Positions 18,832 through 28,709 of a DNA stretch of 64,000 nt are shown here, piece after piece. The stretch's first letter is position 1, and each line of letters starts with the position of its first letter. Under the pieces are notes generated by a model. That model ran no database searches. It was not told the origin of the DNA and was given only the letters and a program-made list of their open reading frames with translations. The position numbers and the translations under genes are program-made. This DNA comes from Rhizobiales bacterium SYSU XM002 (GTDB lineage: Bacteria; Pseudomonadota; Alphaproteobacteria; Rhizobiales; Beijerinckiaceae). Location: positions 124,001 to 188,000 of the forward strand of contig VWVY01000005.1 in the NCBI GenBank assembly GCA_009846685.1, read 5' to 3'.

Positions 18832-19707
18832 TCAGGCAGCGGCGTCGCGCTTCGTCAGGAGGCGGCAGAGGCGCGAGACCGTGGGGCGGATCTCCTTCCG
18901 GTGCAGCACCATATCGACCATCCCGTGATCGCGCAGATATTCCGCGCGCTGGAAGCCCTCGGGCAGCTTCTCGCGGATCGTCTGCTCGATGACGCGCGGC
19001 CCGGCGAAACCGATCATCGCGCCCGGCTCCGCGATATGGACGTCGCCGAGCATACCGTAGGAAGCGGTAACACCGCCGGTCGTCGGGTTGGTGAGCACCG
19101 CGATATAGGGCAGGCCCGCGCGGCGGAGGCGCTGGAGCGCGACAGTGGTGCGCGGCAATTGCATCAGCGAGAGGATGCCCTCCTGCATGCGTGCACCGCC
19201 CGAGGCGATGAACAGCACCAGTGGCGTCTTGCGCTCGTAGGCGGTGTCCGCCGCGACGATCACAGATTCGCCCGCCGCCATGCCGAGCGAACCGCCCATG
19301 AAGGCGAAATCCTGCACGCCTATCGTCACCGGCAACTGATCAAGCGTGCCGAAGCCGACCAGAACCGAATCGTTCATCCCGGTCTTGGCGCGCGCATCCT
19401 TGATGCGATCGGTGTAGCGCTTCTCGTCCTTGAACTTGAGGGGATCGGGCACGACCTCGGGGATTTTGATCGCTTCGAACTGCCCGCCGTCGAACATATG
19501 CGCGAGCCGCGCCTTCGCGGTCATCCGCAGGTGATGCTCGGAGCCGGGAATGACCCAGAGATTGTCCTCGACCTCCTTCTGGAACACCATCTGCCCGGTG
19601 TCGGGGCATTTGATCCAGAGGTTCTCCGGCGTCTCGCGCCGGAGCAGCGATCGGATCTTCGGTCGGACGAGGTTGGTGATCCAGTTCATCGTGCTTTCGG
19701 TGGACAT
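18832..19707 (-). CDS. accD: Acetyl-CoA carboxylase carboxyltransferase subunit beta
   Basis: Beta subunit of the carboxyltransferase that, with AccA, transfers CO2 from biotin to acetyl-CoA in fatty-acid synthesis. The product is 291 residues. The N-terminal zinc-ribbon region reads [15 protein letters not shown], keeping only one of the four cysteines, which is usual for alphaproteobacterial AccD. The crotonase-fold core includes SGGARMQEG and [17 protein letters not shown]. The ATG at 19707 follows GAGGGA; an internal ATG at 19689 (MNWITN) matches the start of many homologues and is an alternative. Confidence 0.95.
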   Translation of the reverse strand: MSTESTMNWITNLVRPKIRSLLRRETPENLWIKCPDTGQMVFQKEVEDNLWVIPGSEHHLRMTAKARLAHMFDGGQFEAIKIPEVVPDPLKFKDEKRYTDRIKDARAKTGMNDSVLVGFGTLDQLPVTIGVQDFAFMGGSLGMAAGESVIVAADTAYERKTPLVLFIASGGARMQEGILSLMQLPRTTVALQRLRRAGLPYIAVLTNPTTGGVTASYGMLGDVHIAEPGAMIGFAGPRVIEQTIREKLPEGFQRAEYLRDHGMVDMVLHRKEIRPTVSRLCRLLTKRDAAA

Positions 19708-19803
19708 TTTTCTTTGATCCCTCGCGTAAGCTCGGCGTCGCGTTGCTCCTGGCTCCGGCCTTTGGCCTTCACAAAGGTGCCCAGCCCCAAGCGATTTGGA
19801 ATG

Positions 19804-20628
19804 TTATTTCTTCACGTTGTGAACGGCCTTTGCGAGGCTGCTTACAAGGCTGGTAACGGCCGAAACGGTCTTTTCCGTGGCCTTGCCCTCGCTGTCGAGT
19901 GAAAGGCGGATCGCCTCGACCAGCGCCGAACCGACGACGACGCCATCCGCGCCTTTGGCGACCGCTTCGGCATGCTCGGGCGCCTTGATGCCGAACCCGA
20001 CCGCAACCGGCAACGCCGTGTGGTTCTTGATACGGGCAACGGCTTCGGAAACCTTTGAGAAGTCCGGCGTCGCAGTGCCGGTGATGCCGGTGATCGAGAC
20101 GTAGTAGACGAAACCGGAGGTATTGCTGAGCACCTTCGGCAGGCGCCTGTCGTCTGTCGTCGGTGTCGCGAGACGGATGAAATTTAGCCCCGCCTTCATC
20201 GCCGGAAGGCAAAGCTCCGCGTCTTCCTCAGGAGGCAGATCGACGACGATCAGGCCATCGACCCCCGCCGCCTTGGTATCAGCAAGGAACTTGTCGACAC
20301 CGTAGACATAGATCGGGTTGTAATAGCCCATCAGCACAATCGGCGTATCGGCGTTTCCTTCCCGGAACGCGCGCACCATCGCGAGCGTGCCCTTGAGACT
20401 CATGCCGGCTTTGAGTGCCCGCATGGAGGACCATTGCACCGCCGGGCCATCCGCCATCGGGTCTGAGAACGGCATGCCGAGTTCGATCACATCCGCGCCG
20501 GCGGCAGACAGCGCCTTGACGATCGCGAGGCTGGTCGCGGGGTCAGGATCGCCCGCCGTGATAAAGGTCACGAGCGAGGCACGGCCTGCGGCGGCATTGG
20601 CCGCGAAACGGGCGGGGATGCGGCTCAT
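19804..20628 (-). CDS. trpA: Tryptophan synthase alpha chain
   Basis: Cleaves indole-3-glycerol phosphate to indole, which is channelled to TrpB. The 274-residue barrel shows the catalytic Glu in [11 protein letters not shown], the following Asp in ADGPAVQ, and [11 protein letters not shown]. The ATG at 20628 has GGAGGG upstream and lies one base after the trpB stop, so an in-frame start 63 bases earlier inside trpB is rejected. accD follows after 96 bases. Confidence 0.96.
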   Translation of the reverse strand: MSRIPARFAANAAAGRASLVTFITAGDPDPATSLAIVKALSAAGADVIELGMPFSDPMADGPAVQWSSMRALKAGMSLKGTLAMVRAFREGNADTPIVLMGYYNPIYVYGVDKFLADTKAAGVDGLIVVDLPPEEDAELCLPAMKAGLNFIRLATPTTDDRRLPKVLSNTSGFVYYVSITGITGTATPDFSKVSEAVARIKNHTALPVAVGFGIKAPEHAEAVAKGADGVVVGSALVEAIRLSLDSEGKATEKTVSAVTSLVSSLAKAVHNVKK

Positions 20629-20629
20629 G

Positions 20630-21847
20630 TCACATCCCTCCGAGATGTTCGGCGACGGTGAAGATGTCCTTGTCGCCGCGCCCGGAGACATTGACGACCA
20701 TCAGGTGATCCCGCGGCTTTGTCGGCGCGAGCTTCTCCGCGAGCGCGAGGGCATGGGCAGATTCGAGCGCAGGGATGATGCCTTCGAGCCGCGAACAGCT
20801 CTGGAACGAGGCGAGCGCTTCGTCGTCGGTGATCGGCAGGTATTTGACGCGGCCTGTGTCGAACAGCCAGGAATGTTCGGGGCCGACACCGGGATAATCG
20901 AGGCCGGCGGAGATCGAATGTGCATCCGCGATCTGGCCGTCCTCGTTCATGAGGAGATAGGTGCGGTTACCGTGCAGCACGCCCGGCTTGCCGCCGGTCA
21001 TCGAGGCGGCATGGAGCCCCGAGGCGATGCCGTGTCCGGCGGCCTCGACGCCGTAGATCTCGATCGAGGGTTCATCGAGGAATTCGTGGAAAAGGCCGAT
21101 GGCGTTCGAACCGCCCCCAACCGCCGCGATGAGCGAATCCGGCAGCCGTCCCTCGGCCTCCAGCATCTGTGCACGCGTCTCCACGCCGATGACGGACTGG
21201 AAATCGCGCACCATCGCCGGATAGGGGTGCGGGCCGGCGACCGTGCCGATGCAGTAGAACGTATCGGTCACGTTGGTCACCCAGTCGCGCAGCGCCTCGT
21301 TCATCGCGTCCTTGAGCGTCTTGGTGCCGGACTGGACCGGGATGACTTCCGCACCGAGCATCTTCATCCGGAAGACGTTCGGCTTCTGCCGCTCGACGTC
21401 GACCGCGCCCATGTAGACGACGCACTTGAGACCATAGCGCGCGCAGAGCGTCGCGGTGGCGACGCCGTGCTGGCCAGCGCCGGTTTCGGCGATGATGCGC
21501 TCCTTGCCCATGCGTTTGGCGAGCAGGATCTGGCCGAGAACGTTGTTCACCTTGTGCGCGCCGGTGTGGTTCAGTTCCTCGCGCTTGAAATAGATCTTCG
21601 CACCGCCGAGTTCCGACGTCATGCGCTCCGCGAAATAGAGCGGCGAGGGGCGGCCGATATAGTGCTTGCCCATCGCCACCATCTCGGCGTGGAAAGCCGG
21701 GTCGTTTTTCGCGTCCTCATAGGCCTTTTGCAGGTCGAGAATCAGCGGCATCAGTGTCTCGGCAACAAAGCGCCCGCCGAACAGCCCGAAGCGCCCGTTC
21801 TCATCCGGCCCCGACCGGAATGAATTCGGCCTGTCCTGAACCGCCAT
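20630..21847 (-). CDS. trpB: Tryptophan synthase beta chain
   Basis: Pyridoxal-phosphate enzyme condensing indole and serine to tryptophan. The 405 residues contain the PLP lysine in [11 protein letters not shown], the phosphate-binding GGGSNAIG and [17 protein letters not shown] site lies seven bases before the ATG, which follows the trpF stop by three bases. Full length and intact. Confidence 0.97.
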   Translation of the reverse strand: MAVQDRPNSFRSGPDENGRFGLFGGRFVAETLMPLILDLQKAYEDAKNDPAFHAEMVAMGKHYIGRPSPLYFAERMTSELGGAKIYFKREELNHTGAHKVNNVLGQILLAKRMGKERIIAETGAGQHGVATATLCARYGLKCVVYMGAVDVERQKPNVFRMKMLGAEVIPVQSGTKTLKDAMNEALRDWVTNVTDTFYCIGTVAGPHPYPAMVRDFQSVIGVETRAQMLEAEGRLPDSLIAAVGGGSNAIGLFHEFLDEPSIEIYGVEAAGHGIASGLHAASMTGGKPGVLHGNRTYLLMNEDGQIADAHSISAGLDYPGVGPEHSWLFDTGRVKYLPITDDEALASFQSCSRLEGIIPALESAHALALAEKLAPTKPRDHLMVVNVSGRGDKDIFTVAEHLGGM

Positions 21848-21850
21848 CGC

Positions 21851-22516
21851 TCAACTCCCGCCTGCCTCGCGCGCGCTGGCAACGAAGGCCCTGATCTTGT
21901 CGGGATCCTTGACGCCCGGTGCGCTTTCGACGCCCGTGGATACGTCAACCCCGAGTAGGTTGAGACCCATCCCGCGCACGGTCCGGATCGCCTCGCCGAC
22001 ATTTTCCGGCGAGAGGCCGCCCGATAGCATGAAGGGCAGGTCCGGGGGAAGCGCGGAAAGAATGGTCCAGTCGAATGGCCGCCCATGACCGCCGGGATAG
22101 GCGGCATCCTTCGGCGGCTTGGCATCGAGCAGGATGACGTCGGCGATCCTCGCGTATTGGTCGACGGCTGCGAGATCGGCCGGAGCGGCAACGCCAAGCG
22201 CCTTCATCACGGGACGGCGCCGCCACTCCTTGATTTCGCCACACCGGGTCGGCGTTTCAAGTCCGTGCAATTGCCAGAGATCCGGCGAGACCTGTGCCGA
22301 GAGCACATTGAGCAATCCCGGCCCCGCGTCGACGACGAGCGCCACGATTTCCGTCCGCCCGCGCGCAACCGCCGCCAATCCGGCCGCTTCTTCCGGGACG
22401 ACATAACGGGGGCTCTTCGGGTGAAAATTCAGGCCGATCATATCCGCGCCGGCCTCGATGGCGGCCTCGATCACCTCTTCGGTTTTCAGGCCACAAATCT
22501 TGATTTTGAAATTCAA
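21851..22516 (-). CDS. trpF: Phosphoribosylanthranilate isomerase
   Basis: Third step of the tryptophan pathway, a 221-residue barrel. KIKICGLKT carries the catalytic Cys, GADMIGLNFHPKSPRYV and LLGVDVSTGVES are diagnostic. No ATG fits: the TTG at 22516 overlaps the stop of the upstream cyclodeaminase-family gene as TTGA and is the natural start, immediately before NFKIKICG. A longer in-frame reading to 22627 has no family similarity and lies over the neighbour. Start by reinitiation would couple it to the upstream gene. Confidence 0.93.
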   Translation of the reverse strand: MNFKIKICGLKTEEVIEAAIEAGADMIGLNFHPKSPRYVVPEEAAGLAAVARGRTEIVALVVDAGPGLLNVLSAQVSPDLWQLHGLETPTRCGEIKEWRRRPVMKALGVAAPADLAAVDQYARIADVILLDAKPPKDAAYPGGHGRPFDWTILSALPPDLPFMLSGGLSPENVGEAIRTVRGMGLNLLGVDVSTGVESAPGVKDPDKIRAFVASAREAGGS

Positions 22517-23463
22517 TCTCCAATCCCGCTTCTTCTGGCAATGAGCACCGCTGCGGCGAGATCGAACACCGCGCCGCCTGTCGACTTGTAAAATGTAATG
22601 TCGTTCGCGCTCCGGTGAAGATGGCAATTCCCCCGGGCGAGATCAAAAAGATCGGCCTTGATGCTGTCTTCCGCGATAACGCCGTCGCGAATCGGCTGGA
22701 CGAAATCGCCGCCTTCCTTGAGAACGCCGCCGCGCGTATCGACGAAGAGCCGGGCGCGGCGCACGCATTCGTCGTCTGTTTCGCGCATCGCCGGCGTGAA
22801 GGCGCCGACGCAATCGAGATGCGCGCCGGGCTTGAGCCATTCCCCACGGACCAGCGGGGCGGTTGAAAGCGTTGCCGTCGAGATGACGTCGGCACTCCGC
22901 ACGGCAGTTTCGAGGTCATCCGCGACCTCGACCGCCACGCCTTCGTCCACGAGCTGTTTCGCGAGCTTCTCGGCATTGCCGCGCGTCTTGTTCCAGAGGA
23001 TTGTCCGGGTAATCGGACGAACGGAGCGATGGGCGCGGATGAAGAACGGCGCAAGCGCGCCGGCACCCACCATCAGATGCGTCGCGGCATCGACGCGGGC
23101 GAGGTAGCGCGCGGCAAGCGCCGACGTCGCGGCGGTCCGCCATAGTGTCAGCCGCGTGCCGTCGATCACCGCGATCGGTGCTCCGGTATCGCCGTTCATG
23201 AGCACGTAGCTGCCCAGAACGCTTGGCAGCCCGCGCGTGGCGTTGCCGGGAAAGACATTGACGAGTTTGACGCCGAGAAACCCGCCTGGCCCGCTCGCCC
23301 AGGCCGGCATGATGAGATGCGTGGCATCCCCGTCAGGACGCGCGATCGTATGGTGATGGCGCACGGGAACAACGACATCGGCCCGCAGGGCGTCGTCGAT
23401 CGCGGCGATCAGCGCCGGAAAGGCGAGAGCGGAATCAACTTCGTCTGCGGAAATGACGCGCAT
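22513..23463 (-). CDS. Ornithine cyclodeaminase/mu-crystallin family protein
   Basis: A 316-residue NAD(P)-dependent family member. Visible are the substrate-side VVVPVRHHHTIARPDG, the LTLWRTAATSALAARYLAR segment, a Rossmann-type MVGAGALAPF and VISTATLSTAPLVRGEWLKPGAHLDCVGAF. Relatives include ornithine, lysine and alanine dehydrogenase-like enzymes and imine reductases, so the substrate cannot be given. It precedes trpF with a TTGA overlap and follows the LapA-like gene by two bases, an unusual member for a tryptophan operon. Confidence 0.85.
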   Translation of the reverse strand: MRVISADEVDSALAFPALIAAIDDALRADVVVPVRHHHTIARPDGDATHLIMPAWASGPGGFLGVKLVNVFPGNATRGLPSVLGSYVLMNGDTGAPIAVIDGTRLTLWRTAATSALAARYLARVDAATHLMVGAGALAPFFIRAHRSVRPITRTILWNKTRGNAEKLAKQLVDEGVAVEVADDLETAVRSADVISTATLSTAPLVRGEWLKPGAHLDCVGAFTPAMRETDDECVRRARLFVDTRGGVLKEGGDFVQPIRDGVIAEDSIKADLFDLARGNCHLHRSANDITFYKSTGGAVFDLAAAVLIARRSGIGD

Positions 23464-23465
23464 CG

Positions 23466-23798
23466 TCAGCGCGAACTGATCAGCGCGGCACTGGTTGCCG
23501 GAAGCTGGGACTTCAGCCGCTCACACTCGCCGGAAAGCTTGTCGCACTCCCGCTTCAACTGCCGCTCACCGCGGCGATGGCGGCCTTGCGCGAGCCATGT
23601 CGTGGCCGAGCCGATGATAGCCCCGACCGCGAGCGTGCCGAAAAAGAACGCGAACAGCGGCACGGTAATCTTGAGAGCAGCCGGGTCGGACGAGATCGGG
23701 TCAAGCACCAGCGTCACCAGCTGCCGGTTCGCGACGCCGAACATCACGAGCGCAATGGCGACGGGCGCTAGGATCAGCCATTTCAGGAACCGTAGCAC
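23466..23798 (-). CDS. LapA-domain inner membrane protein (DUF1049)
   Basis: Small membrane protein of 110 residues with two hydrophobic helices (about 5-24 and 46-69: LKWLILAPVAIALVMFGVAN and LFAFFFGTLAVGAIIGSATT) and a basic, charged C-terminal coiled region (RRGERQLKRECDKLSGECERLKSQL). This is the layout of LapA/YciS proteins linked to lipopolysaccharide assembly control in enterobacteria. Position between ihfB and downstream biosynthetic genes is common in alphaproteobacteria. Its role here is inferred from family only. Confidence 0.8.
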   Translation of the reverse strand: MLRFLKWLILAPVAIALVMFGVANRQLVTLVLDPISSDPAALKITVPLFAFFFGTLAVGAIIGSATTWLAQGRHRRGERQLKRECDKLSGECERLKSQLPATSAALISSR

Positions 23799-23832
23799 GC
23801 AACCCTCCCTCGATGCGACACCGAATGCAGCC

Positions 23833-24135
23833 TCAGCTCTTGCGGGCAGCGCCAGCCTTGGGGTTCAGGCGATCGCGCATTTCCTTGCCGCTCTTGAAAT
23901 AGGGCACGACCTTGCCCGTCACGCTCACTTTTTCGCCCGTGCGCGGGTTGCGACCCTGTCGGGCATCGCGCTCCTTGATCGAGAAGGTGCCGAAGCCGCG
24001 CAGTTCGACCCGATCGCCTCGCCGCAAAGCGTCCGTGATCTCGTCGAGGATCGCGTTCACCAGAATCTCGACATCCCGCTGGTAAAGGTGCGGGTTCATT
24101 TCGGACAGCTTGAGCACGAGTTCGGATTTGATCAT
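23833..24135 (-). CDS. ihfB: Integration host factor subunit beta
   Basis: DNA-bending nucleoid protein of 100 residues that pairs with IHF-alpha. It starts [21 protein letters not shown] and has the minor-groove arm [11 protein letters not shown] with the intercalating proline. The internal ATG at 24135 is chosen since the ten preceding in-frame residues are not part of the HU/IHF fold. IHF commonly assists sigma-54 promoters of the kind seen near 51000 and 53000 in this window. Confidence 0.94.
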   Translation of the reverse strand: MIKSELVLKLSEMNPHLYQRDVEILVNAILDEITDALRRGDRVELRGFGTFSIKERDARQGRNPRTGEKVSVTGKVVPYFKSGKEMRDRLNPKAGAARKS

Positions 24136-24210
24136 CGGTTGTTTCTCTGGCGGGACCTGAATCATCCCATAAAACAGGGATTTCTCAGTTATAGCTTTGA
24201 TTTGGAATAA

Positions 24211-25164
24211 CTATTCGCGCGAAGGGTGCCAGACCGAAACGAGCCCGTCAAGCGCGCTCGGGCCAAGCAGTGCTCGCGCCTGTTCCTCCAGCGGGCGCTG
24301 GGGGGTGCCGGTCAGGAACGCTAACATCCCGCCCATCGAGGTAAGGTTGGGAAAGCGGTTGGTATTCGCTGTATAGGCGCGGATCGTGAGCGACTCGGCG
24401 ATACCCTTCTCCTTGCGAAGCCAAGCGAGCGCGTCGAGTTCGTCGCCGAGCGCATCGATCAGCTTGAGGTCGATAGCCTGCCGGCCGGTAAAGACGCGCC
24501 CGTCGGCCACCTTGTCGAGCGCCTCGCCCGAGATGGCACGCGCGTCGCCCACCAGGCCCTTGAACCAGGCATAACTGTCCTTGACCGTCGCCTCGATGGC
24601 GGCGCGGGACTCCGGCGTCGTCGGCTCGATACCGTTCGGCATCGCCTTGAGCGGCGAGGACCGGATCGCTTCGACCTTGACGCCGAGCTTGTCGAGGAGC
24701 TGGGTCACGTTCGGGAACTGCGCGATAACGCCGATCGAGCCCACCATCGCGCTGCCGTTGGCGATGATCCGGTTCGCGCCGAGCGCGGTCATGTAGGCGC
24801 CGGAGGCACCGACACCATCGATCACCGCGATGACCGGTTTCTTGGCCGCGAGGCGCTTGACCTCGTTGTAGAAGAGTTCCGAGCCGGCTGTGGTGCCGCC
24901 GCCGGAATTGATCCGGAGAATCACCGCCTTCGCACTGGCCTGATCGGCACGGCGCAGGAGATCGAGCGTTGTCTGGCTGCCGGTGATCAGCCCGTCGATT
25001 CGGATGCGCGCGATATGGTCACCACCGCCGAGCGTACTGCGCTGGAAAGCGATACCTGCACCGACGATCGCCGCAACCGCGATGAGGAACGCCGCGATGC
25101 GCCAGAAAGTCACCTGCCGGCGAAGTTTCCGTCGGTCGACCATGAGGTCGGAAGCGGAACTCAT
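24211..25164 (-). CDS. sppA: Signal peptide peptidase SppA, short form
   Basis: Membrane serine protease that degrades cleaved signal peptides, 317 residues, with a single ClpP-like domain as in the short SppA/36K type. A membrane anchor lies at about 21-42 (FWRIAAFLIAVAAIVGAGIAF). The catalytic Ser is in MVGSIGVIA and the base Lys in SSPLKAMPNG. The ATG at 25164 has AGGAAAGG upstream; a TTG-type start 72 bases earlier would add a charged leader and is less likely. Confidence 0.92.
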   Translation of the reverse strand: MSSASDLMVDRRKLRRQVTFWRIAAFLIAVAAIVGAGIAFQRSTLGGGDHIARIRIDGLITGSQTTLDLLRRADQASAKAVILRINSGGGTTAGSELFYNEVKRLAAKKPVIAVIDGVGASGAYMTALGANRIIANGSAMVGSIGVIAQFPNVTQLLDKLGVKVEAIRSSPLKAMPNGIEPTTPESRAAIEATVKDSYAWFKGLVGDARAISGEALDKVADGRVFTGRQAIDLKLIDALGDELDALAWLRKEKGIAESLTIRAYTANTNRFPNLTSMGGMLAFLTGTPQRPLEEQARALLGPSALDGLVSVWHPSRE

Positions 25165-25272
25165 CCTTTTTCGCCTTTCCTGCCGGGTTACGGGGGCGGG
25201 ATTCGCCTTCGGCTTTTCAAGCCGGTTTGCTGCCACGCCCCGGCGATGGTGACAAGCCTTTTGACGCGACGG

Positions 25273-26541
25273 CTAGAGACCGATCGGCCGCCCCGCGACC
25301 ACGATCAGCGGTTCGGCATTGCCGAACAAGCGTGCACCGACGCGGGCGAGATCGTCCAGCTTCACTGCGCTCACCTCGGCATTGCGCCGGTCGATATAGT
25401 CGATGCCGAGCTCTTCGATTTTGATTTCGAGCAGTTGATGCGCGATCTTGCGCGAGGTGTCGAACCGAAGTGCATACGAACCGGTCTGGAAGCGGATCGC
25501 CTGTTCGAGTTCCTCCGGGCTCGCGCCGTCCCGTGCGATACGGTTGATCTCGCGCAGCATGATTTCGAGCGATTCCGCAACGCGCTCGTTGCTCGTCGCC
25601 GTGCCGGCGAAGAACAGGGAGGCAAGGTTGCGGTTCGCCAACATCGACCAGACGGAATAGGCGAGGCCACGCTTCTCGCGCACCTCGAACCAGAGCCGTG
25701 AGGTGAAGGAGCCGCCGCCAAGGATGTGGTTGAGGATCATCGCGGGCATGTGATCCGCGTCTTTGCGGGCGATGCCGGGCAGTGCAAGGTAGAGCGTCGA
25801 TTGCGGTATATCGAGATCGATGATGTCGCGCCGGCCGAGGTTTTTCATCGATACGGCCTCGAGCGGCGTCAGTTGCGGCTTGGCCGCGAGCGGGCCGAAC
25901 GCGCCTTCGACAAGCGCGACGAGCAAGTCAGGCGTAATGGCACCGACGGCGACGATATGAAGCTGCTCGCGAGCGAAAAGCCGTCCGTGCTGATGGACGA
26001 TATCGTCGCGGGTGATCGACATCAACTCGTCAATTTTCCCTTCGGCCGACCGGCCGTAGGAGTGTCCTTCGAACGCGAGGGCGTTGAGGCGGTCGCGTGC
26101 CCGCGCGCCCGGGTCGGACTCGTCGCGCTTGAGGCCGGAGACGATCTGCGAGCGCACACGCTCGATAGCATCCTGATCAAAGCGGGGTGCCTGCATCGCA
26201 AGGCCAAGGAGGCGGAAAGCCTCCGTAGCGTTATCAGCCAACGTCCGCAGCGACGCACTGATCCGGTCCCGCCCCGCATCGAACGACAGTTCGATTGCCT
26301 TCTCCTCCAGCAATTCTTGGAAAGCCGCAGAGTCGAGCGAACCCGCCCCCTCGTCCATAAGGCCGGTGAGCAGGTTTGAGAGACCACACTTGCCTTCCGG
26401 GTCCTGTGCCGCGCCCCCCTGGAAAGCGCATTCGACCGACAGGACCGGCACGGTGTAATCTTCGACGTGCCAAATCTCGATGCCGGAAGCCGTCCGGTAG
26501 GACCGGACACGCGCGGCGGGCGGGGTTGAAACGATGGACAT
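25273..26541 (-). CDS. M16 family peptidase-like subunit without the zinc site
   Basis: A 422-residue insulinase-family protein. Where active members carry HxxEH, this one reads CGLSNLLTGLMDEGAG, so it cannot bind catalytic zinc there. The C-terminal half contains the substrate-binding R/Y-type motif LWFEVREKRGLAYSVWS. It follows, after 47 bases, an M16 gene that has HFLEH. Such active/inactive pairs form heterodimeric proteases, as in mitochondrial processing peptidase and bacterial homologues. The ATG at 26541 starts the conserved part; the frame runs open into the neighbour upstream. Confidence 0.9.
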   Translation of the reverse strand: MSIVSTPPAARVRSYRTASGIEIWHVEDYTVPVLSVECAFQGGAAQDPEGKCGLSNLLTGLMDEGAGSLDSAAFQELLEEKAIELSFDAGRDRISASLRTLADNATEAFRLLGLAMQAPRFDQDAIERVRSQIVSGLKRDESDPGARARDRLNALAFEGHSYGRSAEGKIDELMSITRDDIVHQHGRLFAREQLHIVAVGAITPDLLVALVEGAFGPLAAKPQLTPLEAVSMKNLGRRDIIDLDIPQSTLYLALPGIARKDADHMPAMILNHILGGGSFTSRLWFEVREKRGLAYSVWSMLANRNLASLFFAGTATSNERVAESLEIMLREINRIARDGASPEELEQAIRFQTGSYALRFDTSRKIAHQLLEIKIEELGIDYIDRRNAEVSAVKLDDLARVGARLFGNAEPLIVVAGRPIGL

Positions 26542-26588
26542 CGGGCGAAGAAACTTTCGGGTTCCGTTAAAATGGCAGGCGGAGCGTG

Positions 26589-27866
26589 TCAGGCGGCGTC
26601 CTTGACGAGGTGGCCGATGACCGCGCGCTCGACGGCGAGATAGCGGTTTGCCACGTCGCGGATATCCTCGGCGCTGACCGCGCGGATGCGCACCGGCCAC
26701 TCCGCGACATCCTCGACCTTGCCGCCCGTCGTCAGCGTCGACCCGTAGATGCGGGCGAGATGCGTCTGGCTGTCTTGCGCGTAGATCATATCGGCGATCA
26801 ACCGGGTCTTGGCGCGTTCCAGTTCCCTGTCGCCAACGAGATTTTCGCGCAGATCCTGCATGACCTTGCCGATCGCGGTGTCGACGGTGTCGAGCGTCAC
26901 GCCCTCGGCCGGCACGCCATAGGCGCCGAACTGGCCGAGATCGAGCGCGTCGTTCCAGTACCACGAGCCGGCACCGACGCAGACGCCCTGTTCCATTACG
27001 AGTGCGCGATAGAGCCGGCTCGTCTGCGAGCCGCCGAGAATCTGCGACAAAAGCTCGAGCGCGAAGGCTTCGTTGCCAGTCGCGGTGGAATGCGACGGGA
27101 CGAGAAAGGCGCGCTGCGAAGTCGGCTGCTCGACCTTCGCATCGGCAAGTTTGACGAGGCGGCTCGCCCGGATTTCTGGTTCGCGCACCCGGCGCCGGGT
27201 TGGCGGTGCATCCGTTCCGACAGGAATCCGACCGTAGGTTTCACCGGCCAGCGCCCGGACTTCCGTGGCGTCGATATCACCGGCGACGATCAGGATCGCG
27301 TTTTCCGGCCGGTAGAAGCGGCGGTAATACGCAAGCGCGTCCTCCCGCCCGAGCCCTTCGATCTCGTGCCCCCAGCCGATGATCGGCGTGCCGTAGGGGT
27401 GGTGGACATAGAGCGTCGCCAGCAGGCTTTCCTGCAACTGCGCGGCCGGGTCGCTGTCGGTGCGCATCTTGCGCTCCTCGATCACCACGTCGCGTTCAGA
27501 ATCGACCTCCGGACCTTCGAGGATGAGGCCGGTCATCCGATCCGCCTCCAGCGCCATCATCCGGCCAAGGTGTTCCTTCGCGACGCGCTGATAATAGGCG
27601 GTGTAATCATAGGAGGTGAACGCGTTTTCCTGCCCGCCGACACTGGCCACAGTCTCCGAGAACGCGCCCTTGGGATTTTTTTCGGTGCCCTTGAACATCA
27701 GATGTTCCAGGAAATGCGCGATGCCGGATTTGCCGGGGGGGTCATCCGCCGCGCCGTTCCGGAAATAGACCATATGGGTCACGACGGGCGCGCGGCGATC
27801 CGGGATGACGACGACGGCAAGCCCGTTTTCAAGCCGGAAATGGTCCACCTGTGGCGCATCGCGCAT
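26589..27866 (-). CDS. M16 family zinc metallopeptidase (active subunit)
   Basis: A 425-residue insulinase-family protease with the inverted zinc motif HFLEH in GIAHFLEHLMFKGTEKNP and the downstream Glu region ALEADRMTGL. The C-terminal half has FALELLSQILGGSQTSRLYRAL. The ATG at 27866 has GGGAG seven bases upstream; in-frame starts at 27890 and 27905 are possible. No signal peptide is evident. It probably acts together with the zinc-less partner that follows. Confidence 0.92.
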   Translation of the reverse strand: MRDAPQVDHFRLENGLAVVVIPDRRAPVVTHMVYFRNGAADDPPGKSGIAHFLEHLMFKGTEKNPKGAFSETVASVGGQENAFTSYDYTAYYQRVAKEHLGRMMALEADRMTGLILEGPEVDSERDVVIEERKMRTDSDPAAQLQESLLATLYVHHPYGTPIIGWGHEIEGLGREDALAYYRRFYRPENAILIVAGDIDATEVRALAGETYGRIPVGTDAPPTRRRVREPEIRASRLVKLADAKVEQPTSQRAFLVPSHSTATGNEAFALELLSQILGGSQTSRLYRALVMEQGVCVGAGSWYWNDALDLGQFGAYGVPAEGVTLDTVDTAIGKVMQDLRENLVGDRELERAKTRLIADMIYAQDSQTHLARIYGSTLTTGGKVEDVAEWPVRIRAVSAEDIRDVANRYLAVERAVIGHLVKDAA

Positions 27867-27994
27867 CGCGTTTCTCCCGAAAACTCGCATGGACAGACGC
27901 CGCAAAGACGTCGCCCCGGTCCCGGCGGGCCGGAACTCGTTTCTCTCAGATGGGCAATAAATGGGCGGATAGCAAGCCCGACGGGTGTGGCCCG

Positions 27995-28654
27995 TCAGTC
28001 GGGGTTCTTGTTCCAGGCGCCGAGCGACTTGAACGTGTCAACGATCGGGCCATCGGTTGTGCGCTTGCCAACCGGCGCATTGGCCGAGGGAATGCGCAGA
28101 CCCTTCGGAGGGTCGGTCAGATAGACGCGCGGCGGTTCGGTGCCCGGCGGATAGCTCGGCGCGCTCGCCGTCTTGCCGGCGGCCTCCATCTGATGGATGT
28201 CGAGGCGGACACCGTCCTTGTCGTTGCGCGCAATCGGTGCTTCGCCCGGTGTTGCGCCACGGGCAATGCGACCACGGCGCATCTCCTCGAGCGACAGCCG
28301 GTTGCCTTCGCTGGCGTCTGCCTTGAGCGGGGCGAAGATCGGAACATTGCGCCGGGCACGCTCGCGATCGCGCTCGACGATGTCCGGATCGACCGGCCAT
28401 TGGCCGTTTTTCGTGTGGCCTTCCGGTTGCTCGGGCGTGCGCAGCTTCGAGGTATCCTTCGGCACGACAAGCGCAGGGCGTTCGTGATAGACGATAGGTT
28501 CCTTCTCCTCGGGCAAAATGCCGAGCTTGCCGAAGATATTCCGCATCACCAAGCCTTCCTGGGCCACCGCAGGCGCGGGCAAGGTCAGGCCAGCCGCCGC
28601 CGAGAACAGGGCCGCGCCGAGGATGGCAGGTTTACGGAACGGGAATTTCGTCAT
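27995..28654 (-). CDS. Secreted protein of unknown function
   Basis: A 219-residue protein beginning with a signal peptide (MTKFPFRKPAILGAALFSAA, cleavage probably after APAVAQ). The mature part is hydrophilic, proline-rich and highly charged (ILPEEKEPIVYHERPALVVP, ARRNVPIFAPLKADASEGNR, DPPKGLRIPS) with no motif that I recognise. Genes like it are often found between lspA and the M16 pair in this order, so it may be an envelope protein, but this is only context. GGAG lies six bases before the ATG at 28654; an ATG directly before it is an alternative. Confidence 0.7.
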   Translation of the reverse strand: MTKFPFRKPAILGAALFSAAAGLTLPAPAVAQEGLVMRNIFGKLGILPEEKEPIVYHERPALVVPKDTSKLRTPEQPEGHTKNGQWPVDPDIVERDRERARRNVPIFAPLKADASEGNRLSLEEMRRGRIARGATPGEAPIARNDKDGVRLDIHQMEAAGKTASAPSYPPGTEPPRVYLTDPPKGLRIPSANAPVGKRTTDGPIVDTFKSLGAWNKNPD

Positions 28655-28709
28655 CATCAACTCCACACTTTCGCGGGCGTCATATCATCCAACGCAATAA
28701 AAGACCAGA

